Positions 38,809 through 48,495 are shown, numbered from the stretch's first letter. The stretch is DNA of 64,000 nucleotides from Streptomyces sp. Y2F8-2 (GCF_014905555.1 NZ_BNGS01000006.1:62001-126000), one strand, 5' to 3'. Program-made: numbers and translations. The notes: a model not told the origin generated them from the letters alone.

Positions 38809-40128
38809 TCACCGGTACAGCCGTGACCCGCAGTGCGGCCACGGGCTGGTCCCCTGGCGCGTGAACAGCTTCTTCGCCCGGTACGTCTGCTCCTCCGCGG
38901 GGGCGTCCTGCGGCCGGCCCGAGCCGCCGAGGCTGCGCCAGGTGCGCCGGTCGAACTGGTAGAGGCCGCCGTACGTGCCCGACGGGTCCACCGCCTGCGC
39001 GCGGCCGCCGGACTCGCAGGCCGCGAGCCCCTTCCAGTTCAGGTGCTCCGCGCCTTCCACCAGGTCCGGGCGCGGCTTGGTGCCGATCCGGACGAGCTGG
39101 GTCTGTGGCTGCCGCACCACCTCGTCGCTGATCCGCCGCGGTCTCTCCCTCACGCCGTTGACGGTGCGCACGGCGTACGTGACCCGGCGCGCGCCCGCCT
39201 GCCCGGGCCGCGCGACCACCTCCGTGCCCTTGAGCAGGTCCGGGTCCTTGGTGCGCCGTACGTCGAACGGGATCGGCTCCTCGCGGACCTCCTGGGAGCC
39301 CATCACCCGCAGCACGGTCACCGTCTGCCCGTCGTCCGGGAAGCTGTCCGGTGCCACGGACGTCGTGTCCTGCCGGTAGAGCACGACCCCGGCCTGGGCG
39401 ACGGCCTCGCGGACGGTCGCCGCGTTGGTCCGGATGGTGCGGGCCCGCCCGTCCGCGAGGACCGTCACGGTGCGCTCGGTGCGGACGTCCAGCTCGAGCC
39501 CGTCCCGGCCGATCCCCTCGGAGCGCGAGGTCGACACGTAGGCGCCCTCCGCACGCACCCCGAGCTGCTGGAGCGCGGCCTCCACCGTGGGCGCCGTCGT
39601 CCACACCTCGCGCTGGATGCCGTCGATGGTCAGCCGCACGGGGCGGCCGTAGCGCACCGCGACCTCCTCGCCGCTCACGAGCGGTGTCCCGGGCGCCGGG
39701 GCGACGAGGTCGTGATCGCCGACCTTCACGCCCTGCTGGGCGAGCAGCTCGCCGACGTCGGAGGCGAAGGTGTGCAGCGTGCGGGTGCGGCCGTCAACGG
39801 TCAGCTCGACGGCCTTGTCGTTGGCGACGAACGCGGTGGTGCCGCCGGCGAGGAACGCGACGACGAGCGCCTGCGGGATCAGACGGCGCATGGAGTCAGG
39901 GCGCGCGCCGCCTTTTCTGCCGCGCGCCGCGTGCCGCGCGTGGGCGCGCCCTGAGGGGCGCGGGGCGGCCTCCGGCTGCCGGCGGGGTGGGCGGACCGTT
40001 ATCTCCGTGTCCCGTACGGCCGTGCGGGCACGCGCCTCGTACGCGGGCCGGTACGTGTCCGGGTGGGCGTGACCGGGGGCCTCACGGTCCTGATACGCCC
40101 CGTACGGCGAGTACTGCCGGTTGCTCAC
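38809..40128 (-). CDS. Resuscitation-promoting factor, RpfB type
   Basis: 439 residues. After a Pro/Arg-rich cytoplasmic N-terminus of about 75 residues there is a membrane anchor (LIPQALVVAFLAGGTTAFVA). Three DUF348 repeats follow (VELTVDGRTRTLHTFA, VRLTIDGIQREVWTTA, VTVLADGRARTIRTNA), then a G5 domain and a C-terminal Rpf muralytic domain with catalytic Glu in LAACESGG and disulphide Cys in WPHCG. It cleaves peptidoglycan during growth or germination. The GTG at 40128 was chosen; the anchor-proximal Met at about residue 79 is an alternative. Confidence 0.92.
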   Translation of the reverse strand: MSNRQYSPYGAYQDREAPGHAHPDTYRPAYEARARTAVRDTEITVRPPRRQPEAAPRPSGRAHARHAARGRKGGARPDSMRRLIPQALVVAFLAGGTTAFVANDKAVELTVDGRTRTLHTFASDVGELLAQQGVKVGDHDLVAPAPGTPLVSGEEVAVRYGRPVRLTIDGIQREVWTTAPTVEAALQQLGVRAEGAYVSTSRSEGIGRDGLELDVRTERTVTVLADGRARTIRTNAATVREAVAQAGVVLYRQDTTSVAPDSFPDDGQTVTVLRVMGSQEVREEPIPFDVRRTKDPDLLKGTEVVARPGQAGARRVTYAVRTVNGVRERPRRISDEVVRQPQTQLVRIGTKPRPDLVEGAEHLNWKGLAACESGGRAQAVDPSGTYGGLYQFDRRTWRSLGGSGRPQDAPAEEQTYRAKKLFTRQGTSPWPHCGSRLYR

Positions 40129-40257
40129 GACGACACGCTCCAGAGAGGTTCCGACACGGCGACCAGAACCTAGCGGCTGGTCGTCACTCTCCAAAGCAAC
40201 GCGGTTACACGGTGTCGCGACACGGCCCCCGGTGGACACCCCGGCCGGGCGGGCCGG

Positions 40258-41148
40258 TCAGTACGCGAACGCGCGGGCCGTGTTGCGCGCGACGGCCGCT
40301 GCCAGCGCGTCCTCCTCGACGCCCTTCACCGCGGCCATGGCGCGGACCGTGACCGGAATGAGATAGGGCGCGTTCGGCCGTCCGCGGTACGGCGCGGGCG
40401 TCAGGAACGGCGCGTCGGTCTCCACCAGGACGAGGTCGAGGGGCGCCACGGCGAGGGCGTCACGCAGCGGCTGGGCGTTCTTGAAGGTCACGTTGCCGGC
40501 GAACGACATGAAGTACCCGTTCCGCGCACAGATCTCGGCCATCTCGGCGTCACCCGAGTAGCAGTGGAAGACGGTCCGCTCCGGCGCGCCCTCCTCCTTG
40601 AGGACGCGCAGCACGTCGGCGTGGGCCTCGCGGTCGTGGATCACCAGCGCCTTGCCGTGCCGCTTGGCGATCTCGATGTGGGCACGGAAGGAGCGCTCCT
40701 GGGCGGCCTTGCCCTCGGGTCCGGTGCGGAAGTAGTCCAGCCCGGTCTCGCCCACGCCCTTGACCTGCGGCAGGGCGGCGAGGCGGTCGATCTCGGCGAG
40801 CGCCTCGTCCAGCGCCGCGTCCCCGCCCGGCTCGCGCGCGCCCTGCCGGGAGGTGCCCCCAGGATCGCCGTGCACGATGCGCGGGGCCTCGTTCGGGTGC
40901 AGGGCCACCGCCGCGTGCACGGAGTCGTGCGCCGTGGCCGTCTCGGCGGCCCAGCGCGAGCCCCGCACATCGCAGCCGACCTGCACGACCGTCGTCACAC
41001 CGACCGACGCGGCCTTGGCGAGGCCCTCCTCCACCGTGCCGGACTGCATGTCGAGGTGGGTGTGCGAGTCGGCGACGGGCACGCCGAGGGGCGCGGGAAG
41101 CGGCGGCGGCGCGTTCTTCGCGGACTGGTCGGACGCTCGGGAAGGCAT
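40258..41148 (-). CDS. TatD-family metal-dependent deoxyribonuclease
   Basis: 296 residues. Metal ligands are visible: VADSHTHLDM (H-x-H), VGETGLDYFR (Glu) and ALVIHDREAHAD, with VLVETDAPFLTPAPYRGRPN at the end. It is a TIM-barrel hydrolase, likely a 3'-5' exonuclease or D-tyrosyl-type deacylase. A Gly/Arg-rich insert near residues 90-105 is longer than in E. coli TatD. Confidence 0.92.
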   Translation of the reverse strand: MPSRASDQSAKNAPPPLPAPLGVPVADSHTHLDMQSGTVEEGLAKAASVGVTTVVQVGCDVRGSRWAAETATAHDSVHAAVALHPNEAPRIVHGDPGGTSRQGAREPGGDAALDEALAEIDRLAALPQVKGVGETGLDYFRTGPEGKAAQERSFRAHIEIAKRHGKALVIHDREAHADVLRVLKEEGAPERTVFHCYSGDAEMAEICARNGYFMSFAGNVTFKNAQPLRDALAVAPLDLVLVETDAPFLTPAPYRGRPNAPYLIPVTVRAMAAVKGVEEDALAAAVARNTARAFAY

Positions 41149-41205
41149 GCCCCGATCCTACGAAAGGGGCATGCTGCGCCCGGGGCCGGCCTTACGGCAG
41201 GACCG

Positions 41206-41661
41206 TCAGCCCGCCCTGCGGTGGTTCTGGAACGGGTGGAGCAGGTCCGACAGGTGCCAGTGGTGGTGACCGTCGGTGGCCTCCGGCTGCCTGCGCGGCG
41301 CCTCACGGTCCTCGCCGTCGGCCTGCTGGGCCGGGGCGTGGTGCCGGTGCAGGGAGTTCTGCACGGAGGACACCTGGCCCGGGCGCATGATGCGCACCAC
41401 GTGGCTGTCGCAGTTGTGGCAGGACGGGCGGCTCAGCGGCGAGGGGACGACGCGGCCGTTCGCCACGTACATCACGAACTCGTTGCCGTCCGCGTCGAGG
41501 TGGTGCTCTATCTCGTACGACTGCTCCCAGCCGTGCCCGCAGCGCATGCACGCGAAGGAATAGGACTCGTGGACGACGGCGGTCGCCGCGCTGCGGTCGG
41601 GCTGCCCTGTGACCTGGCCGGCCGCTGTGGCCTGGCCGGTCCGCCCTGATATCTCACTCAT
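41206..41661 (-). CDS. Zinc-ribbon protein of unknown function
   Basis: 151 residues. A zinc ribbon is formed by CMRCGHGW and CHNCDSH with the segment YEIEHHLDADGNEFVMYVANG between, and the C-terminus is rich in His, Gln and Pro (HRHHAPAQQ, TDGHHHWHLSDLLHPF). No catalytic motif is evident; the His-rich tail could bind metal. The ATG at 41661 has an AGAGGAG site. It is conserved in this position in Streptomyces as I recall, but unnamed. Confidence 0.75.
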   Translation of the reverse strand: MSEISGRTGQATAAGQVTGQPDRSAATAVVHESYSFACMRCGHGWEQSYEIEHHLDADGNEFVMYVANGRVVPSPLSRPSCHNCDSHVVRIMRPGQVSSVQNSLHRHHAPAQQADGEDREAPRRQPEATDGHHHWHLSDLLHPFQNHRRAG

Positions 41662-42098
41662 TCCAGCTCCTCTTGTCCGCTGGACAAGCGCCTCCGCGGT
41701 GCGGGCCTCCCCCCGGAGCCCCGCGCGGCCCCACGGTGGCGAGGGACGGGTGCGTCCCTGTCCCCCAGTGGACGCCTTCACGAGCGGGAGCGGGAGCGGA
41801 CCTGTCGAGTGTTGGGGGCGATTTGGACTTCGCTTGCCAAACTCACCCGATCGCCCCACTCCGGCTTTGCCTTCGACGACAGCCCTTTGCCGCCCTATGG
41901 GGCGCACGCTCAGGAGAGATGCGCCCTGCTCAGAGCGGGTATGAGCCCCCTCACAGGGGTATCCGGCGATCACGAATCCGGCGATCATGAATCCGGCGAT
42001 CACGACGGCCCGCGTCACCAGGACGCCGCACCCAGAGGCCGGAACCGCCCGCCGACCAGGAGCAGGCCGGGGGCAGGCCGGGAGCGGGAGCTCCGGGC
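41662..42098. other. 437-bp gap between rsmI and the zinc-ribbon gene
   Basis: No convincing gene was found. A minus-strand frame stays open across it by codon bias, but its start would be arbitrary. It holds a short hairpin CCCC-TCACA-GGGG just before a 15-bp triple repeat (41961-42005). The promoter of the zinc-ribbon gene should lie here. Confidence 0.5.
41961..42005. repeat. Three tandem 15-bp repeats
   Basis: ATCCGGCGATCACGA at 41961, 41976 and 41991; the middle unit differs by one base. Read on the minus strand in the open frame it would encode VIAGF/MIAGF/VIAGY, but no gene is called there. It could be a regulator-binding array or a slippage product. Confidence 0.75.
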
Positions 42099-42974
42099 TC
42101 AGCCCGCCGCGTTCGCGTTCTTCGCCGCCACCACCGCGTCGAAGACCTCCCGCTTGGGCAGGCCCGCCTCCGCCGCGACCGCCGCGATGGCCTCCTTGCG
42201 GCGCTCCCCGGCCTCCTCCCGGACGCGCACCCGGCGCACCAGCTCGGCCGCGTCCAGCTCCTCGGGGGCCTTCTCGCCGGCGCCCTCCACCACGACCGTG
42301 ATCTCGCCCCGTACGCCCTCGGCGGCCCACGCCGCCAGCTCCCCCAGCGAGCCGCGCCTGACCTCCTCGTACGTCTTGGTCAGCTCACGGCACACCGCGG
42401 CCCGCCGCTCGCCCCCGAACACCTCCGCCATCGCGGCGAGCGTGTCGTCGAGCCGGTGCGGGGCCTCGAAGTACACCAGCGTGCGCCGTTCCTCGGCGAC
42501 CTCGCGCAGCCTTGACAGCCGCTCCCCCGCCTTGCGCGGCAGGAAGCCCTCGAAGCAGAACCGGTCCACCGGCAGCCCGGACAGCGCCAGTGCGGTGAGG
42601 ACGGCGGACGGCCCCGGCACGGCGGTCACCCGGATGTCCTTCTCCACGGCGGCGGCCACCAGCCGGTACCCGGGGTCCGACACGGACGGCATCCCCGCGT
42701 CGGTGACGAGCAGCACCCGCGCCCCGCCCGCCAGGGCCTCGACCAGCTCCGGTGTCCGGGCGGACTCGTTGCCCTCGAAGTACGACACGACACGCCCCGC
42801 CGGCTGGACGTCCAGCGCCTGGGTGAGCCGGCGCAGCCGGCGCGTGTCCTCGGCGGCGATCACATCGGCGGTGGCCAGCTCCTCGGCGAGCCGCGGCGGC
42901 GCGTCCGCGATGTCCCCGATGGGGGTTCCGGCGAGGACCAGGATTCCGGTCGTAGTCCCAGGTGCAACTGTCAC
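42099..42974 (-). CDS. rsmI: 16S rRNA 2'-O-ribose C1402 methyltransferase RsmI
   Basis: 291 residues. Tetrapyrrole-methylase-fold motifs are GTPIGDIADAPPRL, VIAAEDTRRLRRL, VLLVTDAGMPSVSDPG and AVPGPSAVLTALALSGL. It methylates the 2'-OH of C1402 in 16S rRNA. The GTG at 42974 has GAGGATGG upstream. It is divergent from pmt with a 62-bp gap, so the two promoters are back to back. Confidence 0.95.
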   Translation of the reverse strand: MTVAPGTTTGILVLAGTPIGDIADAPPRLAEELATADVIAAEDTRRLRRLTQALDVQPAGRVVSYFEGNESARTPELVEALAGGARVLLVTDAGMPSVSDPGYRLVAAAVEKDIRVTAVPGPSAVLTALALSGLPVDRFCFEGFLPRKAGERLSRLREVAEERRTLVYFEAPHRLDDTLAAMAEVFGGERRAAVCRELTKTYEEVRRGSLGELAAWAAEGVRGEITVVVEGAGEKAPEELDAAELVRRVRVREEAGERRKEAIAAVAAEAGLPKREVFDAVVAAKNANAAG

Positions 42975-43036
42975 GTTTCCATCCTCGCAGGCGCCGTGCG
43001 CGGGACTCACACAGACGTGTTCCCTACGATGGCGCG

Positions 43037-44776
43037 GTGACCAGTACCGCGTCCTCCACGGACACCCGGCAGGGCCGGGCCGCCGAAGAGCCGCCGCCGT
43101 CGTGGCAGCAGCGGCTGCGCCGTTTCGGTTACGCGGCGCGCCCGAGAAGCGACGTCCGCGACCGGCTCGTGCCGCCGTACAACCGGCCCAGCCCGCGCAT
43201 CTGGACGGCGATCGGCCTGCGGCCGGACATCGCCGACCGGATCACGCGCTGGTCGGCGTGGGGCGGCCCGCTGCTCGTGACACTGCTCGCGGGGCTGATG
43301 CGGTTCTGGAACCTGGGCAGCCCCAGGGCGGTGATATTCGACGAGACGTACTACGCGAAGGACGCGTGGGCGCTCGTCCACAACGGGTACGAGGCGAACT
43401 GGGCCAAGGACGCCAACGACCTCATCCTTCAGCACAACGGCCATGTGCCGGTCCCGACGGACGCCGCGTACGTCGTGCATCCGCCGGTCGGCAAGTACGT
43501 CATCGGCCTGGGCGAGCTGATCTTCGGCTTCGACCCGTTCGGCTGGCGCTTCATGACGGCCCTGCTCGGCACGCTGTCGGTGCTGCTGCTGTGCCGTATC
43601 GGCCGTCGCCTGTTCCGGTCCACCTTCCTGGGCTGCCTGGCGGGCGGGCTGCTGGCGGTGGACGGGCTGCAGTTCGTGATGAGCCGCACCTCGCTGCTCG
43701 ACGGAGTGCTGGAGTTCTTCGCGCTCGCGGCCTTCGGCTGCCTGCTCGTCGACCGGGACAGAACGCGCGCCAAGCTGGCGGCGGCCCTCCCGGTGGACGC
43801 GGACGGCCGGGTGCGCCCGGACGCGCACGCCGCCGAGACCACCCGCCTCGGGTGGCGTCCGTGGCGCTGGCTGGCAGGCGTGATGCTCGGCCTCGCGATC
43901 GGCACGAAGTGGAACGGCCTGTACTTCCTGGCCGCGTTCTGTGTGATGGCCCTGCTGTGGGACGTGGGCGCGCGCCGGGTCGCGGGAGCCCGCCGCCCTT
44001 ACGTCACGGTCCTCAGGCGGGACACGGGCCTGACCTTCCTGGCGACGGTCCCGGTCGCGCTCGCGGTGTACCTGGCCTCCTGGACCGGCTGGATCCTGTC
44101 CCCGGCCAACGGCTCCGGCGGCTACTTCCGCAACTGGGCGGCCACCGACGGCAAGGGCGGCGACTGGACCTTCCTGCCCGACTGGCTGCGCAGCCTGTGG
44201 CACTACGAGCACGAGGTCTACCTGTTCCACGTCGGCCTGACGTCGCCGCACACGTACCAGTCGAACCCGTGGAGCTGGATGGTCTTGGGCCGCCCGGTCT
44301 CGTACTTCTACGAGTCCCCGAACCCGGGTGAGGCGGGCTGCCCCGCGGACGCGGGCGGCAAGTGCGCCCGCGAGGTCCTCGCACTCGGCACCCCGCTGCT
44401 GTGGTGGGCGGCCTGCTTCGCGCTCGTGTACGTGCTGTGGCGCTGGGCGTTCCGCCGCGACTGGCGGGCGGGCGCCGTCGCGTGCGGTGTCGCGGCCGGC
44501 TACCTGCCCTGGTTCCTGTACCAGGAGCGCACGATCTTCTACTTCTACGCGGTCGTCTTCGTGCCGTTCCTGTGCCTTGCGGTCGCGATGATGATCGGCG
44601 CCCTCCTCGGCCCACCCGGCGCGGACGAACGCCGCCGGATCGCGGGAGCGGCGGGCGCGGGCGTCCTGGTCCTGCTGATCGCGTGGAACTTCATCTACTT
44701 CTGGCCCATCTACACCGGCACGGCGATCCCGATCGACTCCTGGCGGGCGCGGATGTGGCTCGATACCTGGGTCTAG
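43037..44776 (+). CDS. pmt: Protein O-mannosyltransferase (GT39)
   Basis: 579 residues and about 10 membrane helices. The first extracytoplasmic loop has the catalytic acidic motif FDETYYAKDAW, with HPPVGKYVIGLGE and NPWSWMVLGRPVSYFYE further on, as in actinobacterial PMTs. It transfers mannose from polyprenyl-phosphate-mannose to Ser/Thr of secreted proteins. In S. coelicolor the homologue is needed for phage phiC31 infection; that is family knowledge. The GTG at 43037 is the best start. Confidence 0.93.
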   Translation: MTSTASSTDTRQGRAAEEPPPSWQQRLRRFGYAARPRSDVRDRLVPPYNRPSPRIWTAIGLRPDIADRITRWSAWGGPLLVTLLAGLMRFWNLGSPRAVIFDETYYAKDAWALVHNGYEANWAKDANDLILQHNGHVPVPTDAAYVVHPPVGKYVIGLGELIFGFDPFGWRFMTALLGTLSVLLLCRIGRRLFRSTFLGCLAGGLLAVDGLQFVMSRTSLLDGVLEFFALAAFGCLLVDRDRTRAKLAAALPVDADGRVRPDAHAAETTRLGWRPWRWLAGVMLGLAIGTKWNGLYFLAAFCVMALLWDVGARRVAGARRPYVTVLRRDTGLTFLATVPVALAVYLASWTGWILSPANGSGGYFRNWAATDGKGGDWTFLPDWLRSLWHYEHEVYLFHVGLTSPHTYQSNPWSWMVLGRPVSYFYESPNPGEAGCPADAGGKCAREVLALGTPLLWWAACFALVYVLWRWAFRRDWRAGAVACGVAAGYLPWFLYQERTIFYFYAVVFVPFLCLAVAMMIGALLGPPGADERRRIAGAAGAGVLVLLIAWNFIYFWPIYTGTAIPIDSWRARMWLDTWV

Positions 44777-44789
44777 CCGGGCGGACACA

Positions 44790-44824
44790 CGACGAGGGCG
44801 CGGCGGCCGGCCGCGCCCTCGTCG
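44790..44824 (+). terminator. Strong terminator after pmt
   Basis: A perfect 15-bp stem (44790-44804 with 44810-44824, 5-nt loop) begins 14 nt after the pmt stop. The rest of the gap to 45021 should contain the promoter of the first PBP gene; no box was assigned. Confidence 0.85.
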
Positions 44825-45021
44825 TCGTTGCCGGGCGGCGGGGGCCGGGCGGCGGGGCGACGGGGCCGCCCCGCTCACGTCTCTGGCATTCACGTACGTG
44901 GCTGGATATGTGGGTTCAGGTCATATTTCTGATCACTCTTCGACAACGAACGACCACACAGCCCCCAACCGCCCCTCGGGCTGCCTACAGTGCGAGGCCT
45001 ACGGGGAGGGGGCTGTGTGCC

Positions 45022-46656
45022 ATGCGCAAGGGGGTCAAGGTCGTCATCGTGAGCGGGGTGTTCGCGGTGATGGTCTCAGGGGCCGGATACGGCGCCTACA
45101 ACGTGCTGAGCGCGTTGAACGAGAGTTCCGGGGGCGGGTCCCAGGGGGCCGCGCAGGTGAAGACCGGGCCGCCGTCGGCCGGTGAGGTCAAGGAGACGAC
45201 CGGCAAGTTCTTCGCCGCCTGGGAGAAGGGCGACGCGGCCACCGCGGCCTCCTACACGAACAACGCCGACGCCGCGGGGCAGCTGCTCGGCGCCTACGGG
45301 TCCAGTGCGCACATCACCGGCGTGCACATCACGCCGGGCGCGCCCAGCGGGGACACCGTGCCGTTCTCCGTGAAGGCGACCGTGTCCTACGAGGGGAAGT
45401 CCAAGCCGCTCGCCTACGCCGGCAGGCTGACCGTCGTGCGCGGCGTGACCACCGGGCGGGCGCTGGTCGACTGGCAGCCGTCCGTCGTCCATCCGGACCT
45501 GCAGAAGGGCGACACGCTCGTCACCGGGGAGGCCAAGGCCCCGCCGATCGAGGCGGTGGACCGCAACGGGGCGGTGCTGACGAAGGACAAGTACCCCTCC
45601 CTCGGCCCGATCCTGGACGCCCTGCGCGAGAAGTACGGCGACACGGCCGGGGGCACCCCCGGCATCGAGCTGTCCGTCCAGCGCGCCGACGCCAACACGC
45701 CCGGCAAGACCCTGCTGACCCTCGTCGAGGGCACGCCCGGCAAGCTGCACACCACGCTCAGCGCCACCGTGCAGGCCGCCGCCGAGCGGGCGGTGCAGAA
45801 CTACGCGGAGTCGTCGGTGGTGGCGGTCAAGCCGAGCACCGGGGAGGTGCTCGCGGTCGCCAACCACCGCCGGGACGAGTTCAACGCGGCGTTCGAGGGG
45901 CGGCTCGCCCCCGGCTCCACGATGAAGATCATCACGTCGGCGATGCTCATCGACAACGGCGTCACCACGATGAACGGCCCCGCGCCCTGCCCGCCGACGG
46001 CCGCCTGGCAGAGCCAGACCTTCCACAACCTTCAGGGCATGGTCCCCAACGAGGGGGCCACACTGGCGAACAGCTTCATGCGGTCGTGCAACACGGCGTT
46101 CGTCAAACTGATCGACGAGAAGCCCCTTACGGACGAGTCGTTGACCGACGAGGCCGAGGAGCGGTTCGGGCTCGGGCAGAACAACTGGAAGACGGGCATC
46201 GTCTCCTTCGACGGCAGCGTTCCCGCCTCCACCGGACCGGACCGCGCCGCCAACGCCATCGGCCAGGGCCAGGTCCAGATGAGCCCGCTGAACATGGCGT
46301 CGGTCACGGCGACCGCGATCACGGGCACGTTCCGCCAGCCGTACCTGGTCTCCCCCGACCTCGACCACCGTGAACTGGCCACCGCCAAGGGGCTGTCCGC
46401 GAGCACGGTCGCGCAGCTGCGGGCGATGATGCGGCTGACGGCGACCCAGGGCACCGCCGCGCACGTGATGGCGGGGCTCAGCGGTGACATCGGCGCAAAG
46501 ACCGGGTCCGCGGAGGTCGACGGGCAGGCGAAGTCCAACAGCTGGTTCACCGGCTACCGGGGCGACATCGCGGCGGCGGCCATGACCCAGGAGGGCGGGC
46601 ACGGCGGCGACGCGGCCGGTCCTATTGTCGCAGCTGTGCTACGAACGGGCAGCTGA
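45022..46656 (+). CDS. Penicillin-binding transpeptidase with NTF2-like domain (paralogue 1)
   Basis: 544 residues. A membrane anchor (VVIVSGVFAVMVSGAGYG) is followed by an NTF2/MecA-like N-terminal domain (residues 50-150) and a transpeptidase domain. Its active-site motifs are PGSTMK (Ser nucleophile), SCN (RSCNTAF) and KTGSAE. It cross-links peptidoglycan outside the membrane. Only one transpeptidase unit is seen and no glycosyltransferase. A GGAGGGGG site precedes the ATG. A close paralogue follows after 94 nt. Confidence 0.92.
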   Translation: MRKGVKVVIVSGVFAVMVSGAGYGAYNVLSALNESSGGGSQGAAQVKTGPPSAGEVKETTGKFFAAWEKGDAATAASYTNNADAAGQLLGAYGSSAHITGVHITPGAPSGDTVPFSVKATVSYEGKSKPLAYAGRLTVVRGVTTGRALVDWQPSVVHPDLQKGDTLVTGEAKAPPIEAVDRNGAVLTKDKYPSLGPILDALREKYGDTAGGTPGIELSVQRADANTPGKTLLTLVEGTPGKLHTTLSATVQAAAERAVQNYAESSVVAVKPSTGEVLAVANHRRDEFNAAFEGRLAPGSTMKIITSAMLIDNGVTTMNGPAPCPPTAAWQSQTFHNLQGMVPNEGATLANSFMRSCNTAFVKLIDEKPLTDESLTDEAEERFGLGQNNWKTGIVSFDGSVPASTGPDRAANAIGQGQVQMSPLNMASVTATAITGTFRQPYLVSPDLDHRELATAKGLSASTVAQLRAMMRLTATQGTAAHVMAGLSGDIGAKTGSAEVDGQAKSNSWFTGYRGDIAAAAMTQEGGHGGDAAGPIVAAVLRTGS

Positions 46657-46750
46657 AGTCACCCGTGTCACCGCGGGACTCTAGTGTGTTGTTCTCGTTG
46701 AGGACTGTGAGGGTACTGGGGGACCTGGGGACTGCGGAGGACCGGGAGCT

Positions 46751-48421
46751 GTGGGCAAGAGAAGGCGCGTCGCCGGGCGCAACAACAGCCGGCCGCTGGT
46801 GATCGGCGGGCTGATCGCCGTCGTCGGGCTGGGCGGCGCCGTCGGCGCCTACAGCCTGCTCGGCGGCGGCGCGGCGGCCGACGACCGCAACGCGGCCTCG
46901 GGCCACCGGAAGCTGGTGAGGATCGGACCGCCGTCCGCCTCCGAGGTCCGTACGGCGGCCACCGCGTTCCTCACGGCCTGGCAGCGGGGCGACGCGGCGA
47001 AGGCGGCGGGTGCCACGGACGACTCGGCCGCCGCGACCGCGGCGCTGACCGGCTACCGCAAGGACGCGCACATCACGGGCGTCACGCTGACTCCCGGCAC
47101 GCCCACCGGGGCGACGGTCCCGTTCTCCGTCAAGGCCACGGTGTCGTACAAGGGCGTGAGCAAGCCGTTCACGTACGACTCGAAGCTGACCGTGGTGCGG
47201 CGGGCGGACGACGGCGTGCCGCTGGTGCGGTGGCAGCCGTCGGTGGTGCACCCGGACCTGACGGAAGGCGACCGCCTGGTGACCGGCGAGGCGGGCACAC
47301 CCCCGGTCAAGGCGACCGACCGCAACGGCGGCGAGATCACCGTGGCCAAGTACCCGTCGCTGGGCACGGTGCTGGACGGCCTGCGCGAGAAGTACGGCAA
47401 GAAGGCCGGCGGCAAGGCGGGCATCGAGCTGCGGATCGTGCGCAAGGCGGCGGCGAAGGGCAAGGAGAAGACGCCCGACAAGACGCTGGCGACGCTGAGC
47501 GAGGGCACGCCGGGCACGCTGAAGACGACGCTGAGCCCCACGCTCCAGGCGGCTGCCGAGCAGCAGGTCGCCAAGCAGGCGAACGCCTCGGTCGTCGTCA
47601 TGCGCCCGTCGACCGGCGAGATCCTCGCCGTCGCCAACACCAGCCACGGCTTCAACGTCGCCTTCCAGGGCTCGCTGGCCCCCGGCTCCACGATGAAGAT
47701 CATCACCTCGACGATGCTCTTCGAGAAGGGGCTCGTCAGCCCCGAGGCGTCGCACCCCTGCCCCAAGACGTACAAGCTGGCCGGCTGGACGTTCCACAAC
47801 GACGACGACTCCGAGATCAAGCAGGGCTCGTTCAAGCTGAGCTTCGCGGCCTCCTGCAACAACGCCTTCATCAACTTCGCGCCGAAGCTGTCCAACAGCG
47901 ACCTGACCGAGGAGGCCCAGCAGGTCTATGGCCTCGGCCTGGACAACTGGTCCACCGGCGTCCCCACCTTCGACGGGTCGATCCCGGTGCAGAGCGGCGC
48001 GCAGATGGGCGCCTCGCTGATCGGGCAGGGCGGGGTGCGCATGAACCCGCTGAACATGGCGTCGGTCGCCTCGACGGTGGAGACCGGCGTCTTCCACCAG
48101 CCGTACCTGGTGGCCCCGACGGTGGACGACCGGACGCTCGCGAAGGCCTCGCGCACCATGTCCGCGAAGACCCAGTCCGAGCTGAAGGAGGTCATGCAGT
48201 ACACGGCCGCGTACGGCACGGCCGCCAAGGCGATGGCGGGGCTCGGCCCTGACGCCGGCGCGAAGACGGGTTCGGCGGAGGTCGACGGCCAGAAGAAACC
48301 GAACGGCTGGTTCACGGCCTACAAGGGCGACCTGGCCGCCGCGGGCGTGGTCCAGGCAGGCGGCCACGGCGGCGACACGGCGGGCCCGATCGTGGCGGCG
48401 CTCCTGCGCGCAGGGAGCTGA
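46751..48421 (+). CDS. Penicillin-binding transpeptidase with NTF2-like domain (paralogue 2)
   Basis: 556 residues, with the same domain order as paralogue 1: anchor PLVIGGLIAVVGLGGAVGAY, NTF2-like region, then the catalytic motifs PGSTMK, SCN (ASCNNAF) and KTGSAE. Long stretches align (VDWQPSVVHPDL vs VRWQPSVVHPDL). Both copies look active. Tandem duplication is ancient, given the divergence. The GTG start follows a GGGAG site. Confidence 0.92.
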   Translation: MGKRRRVAGRNNSRPLVIGGLIAVVGLGGAVGAYSLLGGGAAADDRNAASGHRKLVRIGPPSASEVRTAATAFLTAWQRGDAAKAAGATDDSAAATAALTGYRKDAHITGVTLTPGTPTGATVPFSVKATVSYKGVSKPFTYDSKLTVVRRADDGVPLVRWQPSVVHPDLTEGDRLVTGEAGTPPVKATDRNGGEITVAKYPSLGTVLDGLREKYGKKAGGKAGIELRIVRKAAAKGKEKTPDKTLATLSEGTPGTLKTTLSPTLQAAAEQQVAKQANASVVVMRPSTGEILAVANTSHGFNVAFQGSLAPGSTMKIITSTMLFEKGLVSPEASHPCPKTYKLAGWTFHNDDDSEIKQGSFKLSFAASCNNAFINFAPKLSNSDLTEEAQQVYGLGLDNWSTGVPTFDGSIPVQSGAQMGASLIGQGGVRMNPLNMASVASTVETGVFHQPYLVAPTVDDRTLAKASRTMSAKTQSELKEVMQYTAAYGTAAKAMAGLGPDAGAKTGSAEVDGQKKPNGWFTAYKGDLAAAGVVQAGGHGGDTAGPIVAALLRAGS

Positions 48422-48495
48422 GCCCCGGGGCGGGAGCCGTCCCCGAACCGGAAGCCGTCCCGCCGGGCGGGAAGCCGGTCCCGCGGGCGAACGCC

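Noticed and set aside
40840..40870. Possible fourth copy of the dispersed repeat in tatD
   Set aside because: Only the GGAGGTGCCCCCA end matches and the GCTCT...CGAGCAGG core is absent; TatD proteins of streptomycetes often have residues like these here.
41662..42330. Minus-strand open frame extending the zinc-ribbon gene upstream
   Set aside because: AGAGGAG before ATG 41661 fixes the start; the extension is low complexity and runs into rsmI.
48422..48495. Direct repeat GGAAGCCG-TCCCGC near the second PBP gene end
   Set aside because: Two imperfect copies only in a 74-bp gap; most likely a weak terminator or simple GC-rich sequence.
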